From the NCBI RefSeq assembly GCF_032163395.1, contig NZ_CP119968.1, forward strand, positions 1,349,501 to 1,413,500: DNA of 64,000 bases, written 5' to 3'. The position numbers and the translations under genes were made by a program. The notes below the pieces were generated by a model. The model worked only from the letters and a program-made list of their open reading frames with translations, did no database searches and had not been told where the DNA came from. Shown one piece after another: positions 1 to 8,220 of this stretch; the first letter of the stretch is position 1, and each line of letters begins with the position of its first letter. Origin of the DNA: Gloeocapsopsis dulcis (lineage in GTDB: Bacteria; Cyanobacteriota; Cyanobacteriia; Cyanobacteriales; Chroococcidiopsidaceae).

Positions 1-179
1 AGTGCGTCTTTTGCTTTGACACCACCACCAGCACCACCACTGCTAGGTGGAATAAAGAACTTCACTACCGGATACAATGCTCCTAAAGCTGTTCCGGTGA
101 TCGTACCAAAGGTGAGCAAGTTCATGAATTGACGACGCCCCATATCGGGTACGTCCATGGATTTAGACATTTGAGCCAT
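1..179 (-). CDS. petC: cytochrome b6f Rieske iron-sulfur protein, N-terminal part
   Basis: The gene begins at an ATG at 179 and runs off the left edge, so about 59 residues are visible. They match the N-terminus of the b6f Rieske protein: a short polar head, the motif [14 protein letters not shown], one hydrophobic segment ending [15 protein letters not shown], and the glycine-rich hinge GGAGGG. The [2Fe-2S] domain lies outside the window. The protein passes electrons from plastoquinol to cytochrome f in thylakoids. The twin arginine before the membrane segment fits the known Tat dependence of Rieske proteins; tatC lies 1.8 kb away on the same strand. A second in-frame ATG at 170 is possible, but the MAQ start is usual for the family. 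Confidence 0.93.
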   Translation of the reverse strand, partial: MAQMSKSMDVPDMGRRQFMNLLTFGTITGTALGALYPVVKFFIPPSSGGAGGGVKAKDA

Positions 180-410
180 AATTTCTGCGCTTTGCTTGTA
201 TCTTTGTTAACAACGCTGAGATTTGCTCCCAGAACCTCACTTATCCTCTGTTGAAGTCGGTCTACCACGACTTACAACAACTTTCAAATCCCTCTTTTAA
301 GAGTGTTTCCAGCCTTTTTCAGAGGATCATTACATTTCTTTATATTGGTATCATACCTGAGTTACGCAGCTTTACTTTATAACGAAATGTAAAAGGTAAT
401 TGGCAACGAA

Positions 411-725
411 ATGACAGGAAAGGAGTTACGCCAGCTATTGTTAGATAAATGGGGGCGTTCGTATGATGTTCAACTACGACGCGTTCAGGGCAGAGTTTTT
501 TTGCAGGTGATGTGGAAATACTTAGAACAAGCGTCTTTTCCTCTCACTGAGGCAGAATACCAAGAGCATATGGATGCGATCGCCAATTATCTGCAAGCTT
601 TAGGTGGAACACAGCAAGTACAACAGTTCATTGCAAAGACTCGCGAACGTCCTCGACTAGGTAAAGCCGTGAGTATTCCTCTAGATTTAGATTTGGGCGA
701 ACGTGCTTCGGAATGGCTGATCTAG
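411..725 (+). CDS. DUF3067 family protein
   Basis: This 104-residue protein begins MTGKELRQLLLDKWGRSYDVQLRR and resembles the DUF3067 family, a small soluble protein conserved in cyanobacteria and plastids without an assigned biochemical role. No signal peptide or membrane segment is visible. The length is normal for the family. It is divergent from petC (231 bases between starts) and converges on csaA, whose stop lies 10 bases beyond its own. The petC neighbourhood makes a photosynthesis-related role possible, but this is inference. Confidence 0.85.
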   Translation: MTGKELRQLLLDKWGRSYDVQLRRVQGRVFLQVMWKYLEQASFPLTEAEYQEHMDAIANYLQALGGTQQVQQFIAKTRERPRLGKAVSIPLDLDLGERASEWLI

Positions 726-735
726 GAGGGGTGAG

Positions 736-1131
736 TTACAAAATTCTGTTGCCAAGAGGGACATCGCGATCGGTCTTAATTAATACAACTTGCCCATCGT
801 CTAAGACAGCACCTAGAACTAACACTTCTGACATGAAATTTGCAACTTGGCGCGGGGAAAAGTTGGTAACAGCTAGAACCTGTTTATCTATTAATTCTTC
901 GCGTTGATAGTTGGTAATTTGAGCACTAGATTTCTTAATTCCCAACGCGCCAAAATCAATCCACAGTTTATATGCTGGTTTTCTGGCTTCTGGAAAATCT
1001 GTAACTTTTATGATCTTGCCGACACGAATTTCTACTTTCTCAAACTCGCTGTACGTGATTTCTGTCGATCGTGCGTCAATTTTATGTGGGTTAGATAAAG
1101 TAGAAGAACAATTCTTCATCGCTAATCTCAT
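736..1131 (-). CDS. csaA: CsaA-like tRNA-binding-domain protein, start replaced by IS1
   Basis: From residue 25 on, the frame matches CsaA, a small dimeric protein with a tRNA-binding (EMAP/OB-fold) domain proposed to be an export chaperone: ITYSEFEKVEIRVGKI, KPAYKLWIDFG, KKSSAQITN and the C-terminal VPLGNRIL. The first 22 or so residues are encoded by the left end of an IS1-family element inserted at 1067. Removing the element and one copy of its 8-bp target duplication restores ATG-ACA-GAA-ATC-ACG, a start reading MTEITYSEF, in which ATG overlaps the tatC stop as ATGA. The gene has therefore lost its own start codon and its coupling to tatC. Any product now needs a start inside the element, so activity is doubtful. 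Confidence 0.8.
   Translation of the reverse strand: MRLAMKNCSSTLSNPHKIDARSTEITYSEFEKVEIRVGKIIKVTDFPEARKPAYKLWIDFGALGIKKSSAQITNYQREELIDKQVLAVTNFSPRQVANFMSEVLVLGAVLDDGQVVLIKTDRDVPLGNRIL
1059..1066. repeat. 8-bp target duplication of the IS1 element, left copy
   Basis: TTTCTGTC at 1059-1066 is repeated exactly at 1969-1976, directly outside the two ends of the IS1-family element. Eight bases is a normal duplication length for IS1. Confidence 0.9.
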
Positions 1132-1959
1132 GGAATGCCCCTTATGTGGACATGTGAAGGTTCATAAACACGGCAAGATGCCCAGTGGAGTTCAACGGTA
1201 CTTCTGTCCTGGCTGCGGTCAAACCTTCAACGAACGCTTCGATACCCTCTACTATCATCGGCACGTTAGTCCAGAGCAAATTCGCCAAGTGCTACAAGCT
1301 CACAGTGAAGGGAGCAGTCTGCGAGGCATTAGTCGCACGAGTGGACTGGCATACAACACCGTCGTCAGTATTATTCGTGCTGCTAGTGGACGAGCACAAC
1401 AGGTTCATAATGCTGAGCTAAAAGCGGTCAAAACTCAAGAGGTGTCTGCTGACGAGATGTGGTCGTTTGTGCAAAAAAACAAAAGCAATGCCTCGCGGAC
1501 GAACTAGAAGTGGGTGAGTGCTGGATTGCGTTGAGTCTAGCCAACTCTAGCGGATTGATTCTAGCAGCACGGGTGGGAAAACATACTGATGAATTGCTTG
1601 AGGAATTGATCGTGAGTACGGAAGGAAAGTCCGATTGCAAGCATTGGAACAGTGATGATTGGGGTGGTTACGAACGGGTGCTGCCGTTTGAAATCCTGCA
1701 CTACATTGGCAAAGACAGGACGCAGCGCCTAGAGCGCACCAATGGCATTGTCAGGCAGCAAACGGGCAGGTGGCATCGACGGCAGAATAAGTTTGGCAAG
1801 TTGTGGGAGCAAACAAAAGTGACGACACGATTAGTCGTGAGCTATTTCAATTGGATTTGGCAACATAGTCGCTTCAAAACCACAGCAGCTCAACGCGCAG
1901 GACTAGCCGATCGTTCTTGGTGTTGGCATGACATTGCGATTTATCCCACAATTATTTAA
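1130..1959 (+). CDS. IS1-family transposase (InsA-InsB' by -1 frameshift)
   Basis: The first frame (ATG at 1130, stop at 1507) encodes an InsA-like DNA-binding domain with a zinc finger (CPLCGHVKVHKHG, then CPGCGQTF) and a helix-turn-helix. The second frame carries the IS1 DDE catalytic domain: DEMWSFV at the junction, DDWGGYE, and LERTNGIVRQQTGRWHRRQN with the late acidic residue and basic patch. The frames join at the heptamer A-AAA-AAC (1474-1480) in the correct zero-frame phase for -1 slippage, after which the protein continues KQKQCLADELEVGE without interruption to the stop at 1959. This is the standard IS1 arrangement. All parts appear intact. Confidence 0.92.
1474..1480 (+). promoter_or_regulatory. 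-1 ribosomal frameshift site of the IS1 transposase
   Basis: A-AAA-AAC lies in phase with the first transposase frame (CAA AAA AAC), and slipping back one base joins it to the catalytic frame. The position, between the DNA-binding and DDE parts, is that used by IS1 to set the ratio of InsA repressor to active transposase. Confidence 0.85.
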
Positions 1960-1974
1960 CGCACAATCTTTCTG

Positions 1975-2793
1975 TCATTTACCAATTAACTTAACAGCAC
2001 CAATGCCACCAAAGTAAAGCCCTAATACTGCACCCGCCAATAAGCTTTGTGTCAGAGGATCAGTTGAGGGGGTTAAGACTGCGCCTAAGATGACTCCGCC
2101 TAAAATAACAAAGCGCCAACCTGACAGCATTTGCTGGGAAGAAATAATGCCTAATGCCCCCAGTAACAGTTGAATGACAGGAATTTGGAAAGCTAAACCA
2201 GTGCTAAACAATAGTAGCAGCACAAACTCAAAGTAGCGGTCAATCGACCACAGTTGTTCAACGACATCAGCACCATAGTTAATGAAAAAGTTCAATGCAG
2301 CAGGAATCAGGGCTAGATAAGCAAACACTAATCCAGCAGCAAACAACACTGTCGAACCCAAAACAATTGGTGCAACTAAGCGGCGTTCGCGGCGCGTTAG
2401 CCCTGGTAGAACAAACTGAATAATCTGATAAAGCACAAACGGGCTAGCTAGTACCAATCCGCTATATCCTGCCACTTTGAGCGAGACAAAAAAGTATTCT
2501 CCTGGCGCTAGCTGCAGAAACTTCACTCCTTGCGCCGGAACTTCAAGTAGCTGAACAATCGGCTTAACAGCGACAAAGCAGCCGATCACACCAAATATTA
2601 CTGCGATTAAAGAATAAAAAATCCGCTGTCGTAACTCCTCCAAGTGATCGAACAACGACATTTCTACTTCATCGGGCAACTCATTGTGGTACTCTTCCGA
2701 ATCCTGCTTGTCTGTCTCAGGCTTGGTTTCCTGTTCTAAGTCAGTCGTTGGATCGGGCATAGTTGCACTATCTAATTCTGAGGGCGGCGTCAT
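1975..2793 (-). CDS. tatC: twin-arginine translocase subunit TatC
   Basis: TatC is the polytopic receptor of the Tat pathway, which exports folded proteins carrying RR signal peptides. The 272 residues contain an acidic N-terminal tail of about 40 residues, then the family signature [14 protein letters not shown], six hydrophobic segments, and the loop [12 protein letters not shown]. The N-terminal tail is longer than in E. coli TatC but common in cyanobacteria; an inner ATG at 2760 is an alternative start. Its stop codon TGA originally overlapped the csaA ATG; an IS1 element now starts 7 bases past the stop. Likely substrates in this window are PetC and the Tat-signal caspase homologue. Confidence 0.95.
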   Translation of the reverse strand: MTPPSELDSATMPDPTTDLEQETKPETDKQDSEEYHNELPDEVEMSLFDHLEELRQRIFYSLIAVIFGVIGCFVAVKPIVQLLEVPAQGVKFLQLAPGEYFFVSLKVAGYSGLVLASPFVLYQIIQFVLPGLTRRERRLVAPIVLGSTVLFAAGLVFAYLALIPAALNFFINYGADVVEQLWSIDRYFEFVLLLLFSTGLAFQIPVIQLLLGALGIISSQQMLSGWRFVILGGVILGAVLTPSTDPLTQSLLAGAVLGLYFGGIGAVKLIGK

Positions 2794-2951
2794 GAGTCAG
2801 CTTCATCGCAAGATTTATTGACTATTTTATCTGTTAGACAGAAGTTCGTAGCCAAAACCTAGAATCTGAGTTTGTTTTGTGCAGGCAAACCCTTTGCATG
2901 AGTAATACTATTCTATTGTATTAATACAGCAATTTCAGGTAATGCTTGATT

Positions 2952-3824
2952 TTATTGGGGTTGACCGTTCTTATCTAAATAGCCTTGTTGGATCAAAAAT
3001 GCCTTTAAAGCCGTTGGAAAATTAGGATATTTCCCAATTTCTCGATCTTCTTGATAAATACTCAAGCCCCAATCAGATGTGCGATCGTAGTTAGCAAGCA
3101 TGAACTTCCAGCCTTGTTCGTATTCTCCTAAAAGTATCTTTTGTGCTACATATCCAGCTAAAATTCCATTGACTTCATACTGTTCTTTTTTACTTTGTAA
3201 AAATATTTGATACATTTCCCAAGCATGAGACTTGAGGTGCTGAGTATATCTACGAGTAACGTTCTCAAACTTGCCATTTGTAAATGTGTAAATTTGAGAT
3301 GGCGGGAAAGAGCCAGCATAAGAACTAAAGGCGTAAAGAAAAGAGTTGTCTACACTAACAAATTCAAGTTTCTCATCTCTATTTAAATCTTGAAAGCTCC
3401 CTCCACGAATATCAAGAAAACCCTTTTCTGCCTTAAGTAATTGATTATTTTGCTGTGTATAAACAGTATAATTATTACAACAGTGAGCGCCACCGCTAAA
3501 CGTCCTAACAACTACTTCAGGCATGCCATTTCCATCTAAATCTTTAAGGGAAACACCCCCACTAAATTGAGTAAAAGCACTAGAACTTAATTGAGAAACA
3601 CCATTATATGAAATTTGATAGTGTAAATTATCAAGTTCGTCGAATTCCTCTTTCTTGTTGTAGGTGACAGTGACTTCTGCTCCTTTAGAGGTTATTTTTT
3701 CATCTTTGAATGAAGCTGTATCATAATCAATTTCAATTTCAGTTGTATCAATTGCTGGACTGGTAATAGACAAAAAAGCTAAGAAGATAGAATAACAACT
3801 TATTTGCTTAACAAGAGTGTTCAT
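2952..3824 (-). CDS. secreted hypothetical protein with FG-GAP/VCBS-like motifs
   Basis: The 290-residue product starts with a hydrophobic stretch (ISCYSIFLAFLSITSPA) that looks like a Sec signal peptide. Two Asp-rich motifs, DLDGNGMPEVVV near residue 95 and DLNRDEKLEFVS near residue 145, resemble FG-GAP/VCBS repeat loops that bind calcium in extracellular proteins; a GGAHCCNNYTVY motif follows the first. The C-terminal 100 residues are helical and of no recognised family. It stands alone between tatC and a small gene, with gaps of 158 and 153 bases. Function unknown; an extracytoplasmic role is inferred from the signal peptide. Confidence 0.7.
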   Translation of the reverse strand: MNTLVKQISCYSIFLAFLSITSPAIDTTEIEIDYDTASFKDEKITSKGAEVTVTYNKKEEFDELDNLHYQISYNGVSQLSSSAFTQFSGGVSLKDLDGNGMPEVVVRTFSGGAHCCNNYTVYTQQNNQLLKAEKGFLDIRGGSFQDLNRDEKLEFVSVDNSFLYAFSSYAGSFPPSQIYTFTNGKFENVTRRYTQHLKSHAWEMYQIFLQSKKEQYEVNGILAGYVAQKILLGEYEQGWKFMLANYDRTSDWGLSIYQEDREIGKYPNFPTALKAFLIQQGYLDKNGQPQ

Positions 3825-3977
3825 AAGGGCGCGGGCATAAATTGTATAATTGATAGCTATTCAAAGATATTCCAACGTTTTACAATCGTCAGCTGCAAAA
3901 GTGAATACTTTAAATTAATCTCTAACTATATAGTAGTTATTTATATCTTTTATATAACTTGCGATCGCCCTCTATTT

Positions 3978-4265
3978 CTACTTCCGACTCCGCTTTGACT
4001 TACTTTGTGGTGGAGTTCTGTGTGCGCCGAAGTACTTTTCACTACGGTAACGCAGCCAAACTCTCAATACTTGAGGAATTTGCTCCTTTTGCTCTGGGGT
4101 TAAAGTATTGTAGAGTTGCAAAGCGCGATCGCGTTCGTGACGACAAGCTGCATTGTTGTGTGCATCCCAATAACTCCTCGCTACACGAATCCGACGACAA
4201 ACTTCTTTGACAAGAGCTTCCTGGCTAAGTGGAGTATCTTTATCTTTTTTAGGCATCGATGTCAA
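3978..4265 (-). CDS. conserved small basic hypothetical protein
   Basis: A 95-residue soluble protein, rich in Arg and Lys, with a central helical core (ALVKEVCRRIRVARSYWDAHN, then LTPEQKEQIPQVLRVWLRYR) and a basic tail ending SKSKRSRK. No domain is recognised. The alternative start MPKKDKD at 4256 is about as likely. Codon use, including a GCGATCGC site in frame, fits a native cyanobacterial gene. It lies 62 bases downstream of the TetR gene on the same strand, so co-transcription is possible. Confidence 0.6.
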   Translation of the reverse strand: MTSMPKKDKDTPLSQEALVKEVCRRIRVARSYWDAHNNAACRHERDRALQLYNTLTPEQKEQIPQVLRVWLRYRSEKYFGAHRTPPQSKSKRSRK

Positions 4266-4327
4266 CGCTTAAGCATACATATTTATCTTATGAGCTTGGT
4301 GTTTAACATTGCAGCTATGCATTCAAT

Positions 4328-5044
4328 TTATGGCGTTTTTCTTACCGCTGCCAAAATAAATTCAATTGCTGCTTGAGTATGCTTTTCTACCATTTCTGAA
4401 CTAAGGCGATCAACCTCTGGAGTCAAGTGCTTCCAGTTTTCTTGCACTGTGAAGTAGAAAATACAAACACTTAAGATGTGAGTCAGTGCTAAAAAGGGAT
4501 CAAGCATCCGAAAACACCCTTCTGCCATGCCACGTTCGAGGATACTCAGTAGATACTTATGCAAAATCGACACGTTAGCCTGCTTGAAATACAAACCCTG
4601 ATTTTGACTTGCTTCTTGAAACCACAGCATTTGGCGGTGAGGATTATTAGCTTCGTAGGCGATCGCAGTACGAATGACTTGCTTAAGGGCGTCTTCTGGT
4701 GATAAGTCGTCAAGCTCAAGTTGATTAACCATCGAGTGAACTTCATCAATCGGACGCTGCAAAACTGCTTTATATAATCCCTCTTTGTTATCAAAGTAGT
4801 AGTGAATCATTGCAGTTGTAATCTTGGCACGATCTGCGATCGCACTCAACCGCGCACCGTGTAAACCATGCTTAGCAAACTCGGTTTCTGCTGCATCAAG
4901 AATTTGTTGCTGTGTTATCTCAGCATCCCGTATCTGGCGAACAGATTTAGCAACGCGCTTAGTTCTAGGTGACTGCGTCACAGCATCATAATCCATTATT
5001 TGCTTGTTCATGATAGCAAGAGAGTAGAGTACTGTTGATCGCAT
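4328..5044 (-). CDS. TetR/AcrR-family transcriptional regulator
   Basis: The product has a TetR-type helix-turn-helix: ITQQQILDAAETEFAKHG, then ARLSAIADRAKITTAMIHYYFDNKEGLY, where the last stretch is the recognition helix and its TetR signature. A helical ligand-binding domain of about 140 residues follows. The frame opens at 5044, but MNKQIMDYD at 5011 is a likely alternative start. The gene is divergent from a Rieske oxygenase (66 bases between starts), with an inverted repeat in the gap, so it probably represses that gene and itself. Effector unknown; a substrate of the oxygenase is the natural guess. Confidence 0.88.
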   Translation of the reverse strand: MRSTVLYSLAIMNKQIMDYDAVTQSPRTKRVAKSVRQIRDAEITQQQILDAAETEFAKHGLHGARLSAIADRAKITTAMIHYYFDNKEGLYKAVLQRPIDEVHSMVNQLELDDLSPEDALKQVIRTAIAYEANNPHRQMLWFQEASQNQGLYFKQANVSILHKYLLSILERGMAEGCFRMLDPFLALTHILSVCIFYFTVQENWKHLTPEVDRLSSEMVEKHTQAAIEFILAAVRKTP

Positions 5045-5076
5045 CTCAATTGACCAAGTTAGACTTTTGCTATAAA

Positions 5077-5096
5077 CTAATTAAAAAATTAATTAG
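5077..5096. promoter_or_regulatory. inverted repeat, candidate TetR operator
   Basis: Arms CTAATTAA and TTAATTAG (perfect 8-base match) flank AAAA, between the divergent TetR gene and the Rieske oxygenase gene. Size, symmetry and position suit a TetR-family dimer site covering both promoters. Confidence 0.55.
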
Positions 5097-5110
5097 TAAT
5101 TAAGCTATTT

Positions 5111-6103
5111 ATGACTATGCTACAAGGCGCACCTTGGCTGTTGGCACATCGCTCCATGCTTAAGCTAAGTCAGCCGATGAAAATTTCGCTCTATGGTAAC
5201 GATTATGTTCTCTGGCAGGATAGTACAGGCACAATAAGTTGCTTACCAAATGCCTGCCCGCATATGGGAGCAATGCTGTCTGAAGGATGGTGTGTCGCCA
5301 AATCTGATGGTAGTAGTACGATAGCTTGTCCATTTCATGCGTTAGAGTTTCATAGCACAGGCTGCACAGTTTTACCAGGTGCTAACAAGCCTACAAGATC
5401 TTTAATACAGCCACTAGAGCTAATTATTCAAGAAGACTTTATCTGGACATACGGTGGACAAGAACCTAAAATTCCTATTCCAACCATCCTAAATCAAATA
5501 GCAGGCGAATATGAATTTATTGGCTACACAGGAGAGTTGAGTGTTAAAACAAACCTCCTCAGTATGCTGCTTAATATGCACGATTATAACCATCAAAACG
5601 GCACACATCGTCCGTTATTTGAGATTGAAGAAGTACAGTTTAAGCAGTTTCTTGACAACGGGCATCACTCTCACGCTTATTTGGATATGCCTCGAACTCA
5701 ACCCAAACTACGCGATCTTCTCAAAAATCCTACACTTCTTGTGCTACCAAAGGTACTTCAGGTTCATTTAGAAAACTGTTTCCCTTGTTTAGTCATTGTC
5801 CACGCAGAGAGTCTTATTGCAAGTATTAGAGAGTGTCACGTATTTGTTCCTGAAGCCTCAAACGTGACTCGCACTTACGTTCTCATGTTTGCAAACATTC
5901 ACAATCCTTTGGCACATCTCATCAAGAAGAACTTCTTGCCATTGGCTGAAATCGTTGTCAAGCAGGATGCTGATATTTTAAGTAAGCTTTATACAAATAC
6001 ACCGCAGTATATTAAGCTTAACAATGAAGTAGGAATGGATTGGGTACGCAGAAATTTTGAGAGCTTCCCTACAGTAGTAGAACCAAATCTGTCGCGATGC
6101 TGA
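5111..6103 (+). CDS. Rieske [2Fe-2S] non-heme iron oxygenase
   Basis: A 330-residue aromatic-ring-hydroxylating-type oxygenase. The Rieske domain has C49-P-H51 and C73-P-F-H76 as cluster ligands. The catalytic domain carries LLNMHDYNHQNGTHR, where D158, H161 and H166 would bind mononuclear iron, with N155 as bridging-type residue. This is a one-component terminal oxygenase; no ferredoxin or reductase gene is adjacent, so electrons must come from elsewhere. The start MTMLQGAPW follows the divergent promoter region; an ATG 6 bases later is possible. Cyanobacterial relatives include pheophorbide- and chlorophyllide-type oxygenases, but this protein lacks the C-terminal membrane anchor of those and its substrate cannot be assigned. 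Probably controlled by the divergent TetR protein. Confidence 0.88.
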   Translation: MTMLQGAPWLLAHRSMLKLSQPMKISLYGNDYVLWQDSTGTISCLPNACPHMGAMLSEGWCVAKSDGSSTIACPFHALEFHSTGCTVLPGANKPTRSLIQPLELIIQEDFIWTYGGQEPKIPIPTILNQIAGEYEFIGYTGELSVKTNLLSMLLNMHDYNHQNGTHRPLFEIEEVQFKQFLDNGHHSHAYLDMPRTQPKLRDLLKNPTLLVLPKVLQVHLENCFPCLVIVHAESLIASIRECHVFVPEASNVTRTYVLMFANIHNPLAHLIKKNFLPLAEIVVKQDADILSKLYTNTPQYIKLNNEVGMDWVRRNFESFPTVVEPNLSRC

Positions 6104-6171
6104 CTTGATAACAAGCAAATGTATAAGAAAGTATTAAATATTTTAGAAGGAAATACCGTTTAGAGTGTAAA

Positions 6172-7647
6172 TTAATCAATGCTCTTGAGAAAGTTTAAAT
6201 TTTTCTTTTTAAAGTAGTTGTAATATAAACGACAACGTAGGGTTGCACAATCACCCTCCAATTTTATAATTCCTAAGCTTTCTAGCTTGTACGCAATGCT
6301 AGAGTCAACAACAATTGCCTCTTGAGAGTTTATCAATTGCTCGATAGTTAATAGTAATGAAGTGTCTGCTTGAAGAGCTAGCCAAATATGTCGTAAATGA
6401 TTCTGGTAATTTCCTGCTAACGTTGTTGCTTCTCGGAGCAATTGCTGTACTTGGTAAGTAAAAATTTTATCGGTTAATGCTGAAGGAGTAGAAGTCGTGA
6501 GGTGGTAGAAAGCAAGTTGGATCAGGAAGGGATGTCCTCCCACCCAATCCATAAGTTGCTCGATGAGAGAGGAATTTTCCCAAGGCAATTGATAGGCTAA
6601 AGCTAGCCGTTGCACTTCCTCAATACTAAACTCGGAAAGACGAAGTGTAAGCCCCATATTAAATGGTAGCTGCTCGCAATTGAGGGAAATAGATGTATCT
6701 ATTGAGGACACCAAAACCAGTCGCAACTTTTGTAGGACTTGATCGTACCTAGCTTCTTCATTCAACGATCGCAGCAAAGGTAAGAACTCGCGATAAACAT
6801 CAGGATATTCAAATAAACGATTCATTTCGTTCAAAGATAAAACCAACGGCTGATTGATTTGCTCTAAGAGATGATGCAAGTAAATAATGAAACTAACTTT
6901 ACAACCGAGTTCGTAGTCCCAGTAACGCTCCAAGCAGCATTCCATTTGCAGTTGCAAACTGATGGTTTTGCACATCCAACGCAACAACCTGTCTAAATTT
7001 GACAGAATGTTTTGATCAGCTTGTTGAAAATCAAGGTGAACTGTATGGTAATCGATCTGCTTAGCTTGATGTAGAATCCGCAATAACAGAGAACTTTTAC
7101 CCATCTTTTGGGGGGCTTTGATCCATATCAGGCTTCCAGGCTGGCGCAGTTCCCTATAAGCTTGAGTTTGGATCGCCAAACGCTCAACATAGAATTTAGA
7201 GTCTAAGGGCAAAGGACTACCTGGATACTGAGGTATGTCAATTTTGAATTTTGCTCGTTGTGCGTCTCTATAGCGATCGCGATTAACGGAATGAGATAAA
7301 AATACTGCAGTACGATCCAAAACTTGTTGGTGGTTGATTGCCACAGGCATAGCCTGATGATTGCGAATATGATGAAAAAAGCTAAAGTCTAAACTCTCTA
7401 GTGTTAAATTCAGGGCTTGAAAAACCAAGCGAATAGACTCTTGATCGACACCAGTTTGCGCTTGCAAGATTTTGCGCACAGTAGCAGCATTTAATCCTTG
7501 AGGTTCAATGAGTTGTGTTTTTTCTGCAATTCGGCGCGGCGTTATCTTTTCGCCATCTTCAGTCGCAAGCCGCTCGATTTGAGCATACAGCTTTTGTAAT
7601 CCTGTGTGCGTGAGCACTGTCCCTCGATATCGTTTAGGTTTATACAA
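6172..7647 (-). CDS. AAA-like (AAA_35) ATPase with N-terminal HTH-like domain
   Basis: Residues 1-90 form a helical module typical of cyanobacterial STAND-type proteins (LTHTGLQKLYAQIERLA, GLNAATVRKILQAQTGVD). From about residue 140 there is an AAA_35 domain: the YVERLAIQTQAYRELRQPGSLI lead-in, a Walker A of the form APQKMGKSS, and a beta strand LVLSLNEMNRLFEYP at the Walker B place. In relatives this reads LDEVDRLF; here both aspartates are asparagine, so metal coordination may be weakened. The C-terminal part (WVGGHPFLIQLA onwards) is the usual winged-helix lid. No effector domain is attached. Role unknown; such proteins often act in signalling or defence. The gene stands alone. Confidence 0.8.
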   Translation of the reverse strand: MYKPKRYRGTVLTHTGLQKLYAQIERLATEDGEKITPRRIAEKTQLIEPQGLNAATVRKILQAQTGVDQESIRLVFQALNLTLESLDFSFFHHIRNHQAMPVAINHQQVLDRTAVFLSHSVNRDRYRDAQRAKFKIDIPQYPGSPLPLDSKFYVERLAIQTQAYRELRQPGSLIWIKAPQKMGKSSLLLRILHQAKQIDYHTVHLDFQQADQNILSNLDRLLRWMCKTISLQLQMECCLERYWDYELGCKVSFIIYLHHLLEQINQPLVLSLNEMNRLFEYPDVYREFLPLLRSLNEEARYDQVLQKLRLVLVSSIDTSISLNCEQLPFNMGLTLRLSEFSIEEVQRLALAYQLPWENSSLIEQLMDWVGGHPFLIQLAFYHLTTSTPSALTDKIFTYQVQQLLREATTLAGNYQNHLRHIWLALQADTSLLLTIEQLINSQEAIVVDSSIAYKLESLGIIKLEGDCATLRCRLYYNYFKKKNLNFLKSID

Positions 7648-7902
7648 TTTTTGATTCCAGATAAAGATAAAGGTTTGAGTAAGAAGATAAGGCTAGTGAA
7701 ATGCTTGTGGTTAGTTATAATTTATTTTTTAGCTTTATCATTGGGTTGTAAGTTGAATTAAGTAGATTGACTCAAAGGAACTTGCTACTCTTGGTTATTA
7801 AACTAGAAGAACAAAATAAAAACTTTATAAGAAAAAAATCTGAAAAGTATAAATGGAATGGCTAGATGGCAGCATATGCCCTCCTCTAGTTACTCAGTAG
7901 TT

Positions 7903-8199
7903 ATGACAGAATTAAAAAACAAAGACCAACAGCATCCGCTCTATAATCAAGACCGCGCCCTAATTAATTCTTTAATGACTGCAGCGCCGACTGATTTGAA
8001 TCTAGCCGAACTAGCACGAATGCGTATTCGTTACAATGGCTTTCCTGGTGCGCGAGATCTCCAAGCTGACTTGGATCGAGTTATGCAAACATGGAATTTA
8101 ACCGAAGCAGAACTTTTTGAAAAGACTCGTCAGCTTCACGCCAGTAAGTCAGCCTACGTCAGTCATGGCAACAAAAGCGAGACAGAAGACTGGAGTTAA
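7903..8199 (+). CDS. DUF3288 family protein
   Basis: Counted from ATG at 7903 this is a 98-residue soluble protein, starting MTELKNKDQQHPLYNQDR, which matches the N-terminus of the cyanobacterial DUF3288 family; the motif LAELARMRIRYNGFPGARD is also typical. The frame is open from an ATG at 7858, but the extra 15 residues look unlike family members. Function unknown. It converges with the MCE protein gene, with 21 bases between stops. Confidence 0.8.
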   Translation: MTELKNKDQQHPLYNQDRALINSLMTAAPTDLNLAELARMRIRYNGFPGARDLQADLDRVMQTWNLTEAELFEKTRQLHASKSAYVSHGNKSETEDWS

Positions 8200-8220
8200 T
8201 TTTAATAACGCAGCATTAAA

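Larger units (their letters stand above)
1067..1968 (+). mobile_element. IS1-family insertion sequence (902 bp)
   Basis: The element is bounded by imperfect 30-base inverted repeats (1067-1096 and 1939-1968, 22 of 30 positions matching, both beginning GATYGTGCGTYAA and containing TGTGGG). It is flanked by exact 8-bp direct repeats TTTCTGTC at 1059-1066 and 1969-1976. It carries one transposase read through a -1 frameshift. It sits in codons 2-3 of csaA, just after the ATG that overlaps the tatC stop. The clean ends, exact duplication and intact transposase suggest a recent, possibly still mobile insertion. Confidence 0.9.

Noticed and set aside
713-1098. Plus-strand frames opposite csaA
   Set aside because: They are shadows of csaA, whose conserved protein sequence is on the minus strand.
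1010-1129. Upstream extension of the IS1 transposase frame to 1010
   Set aside because: Bases before 1067 are csaA DNA outside the element; the zinc-finger protein starts at 1130.
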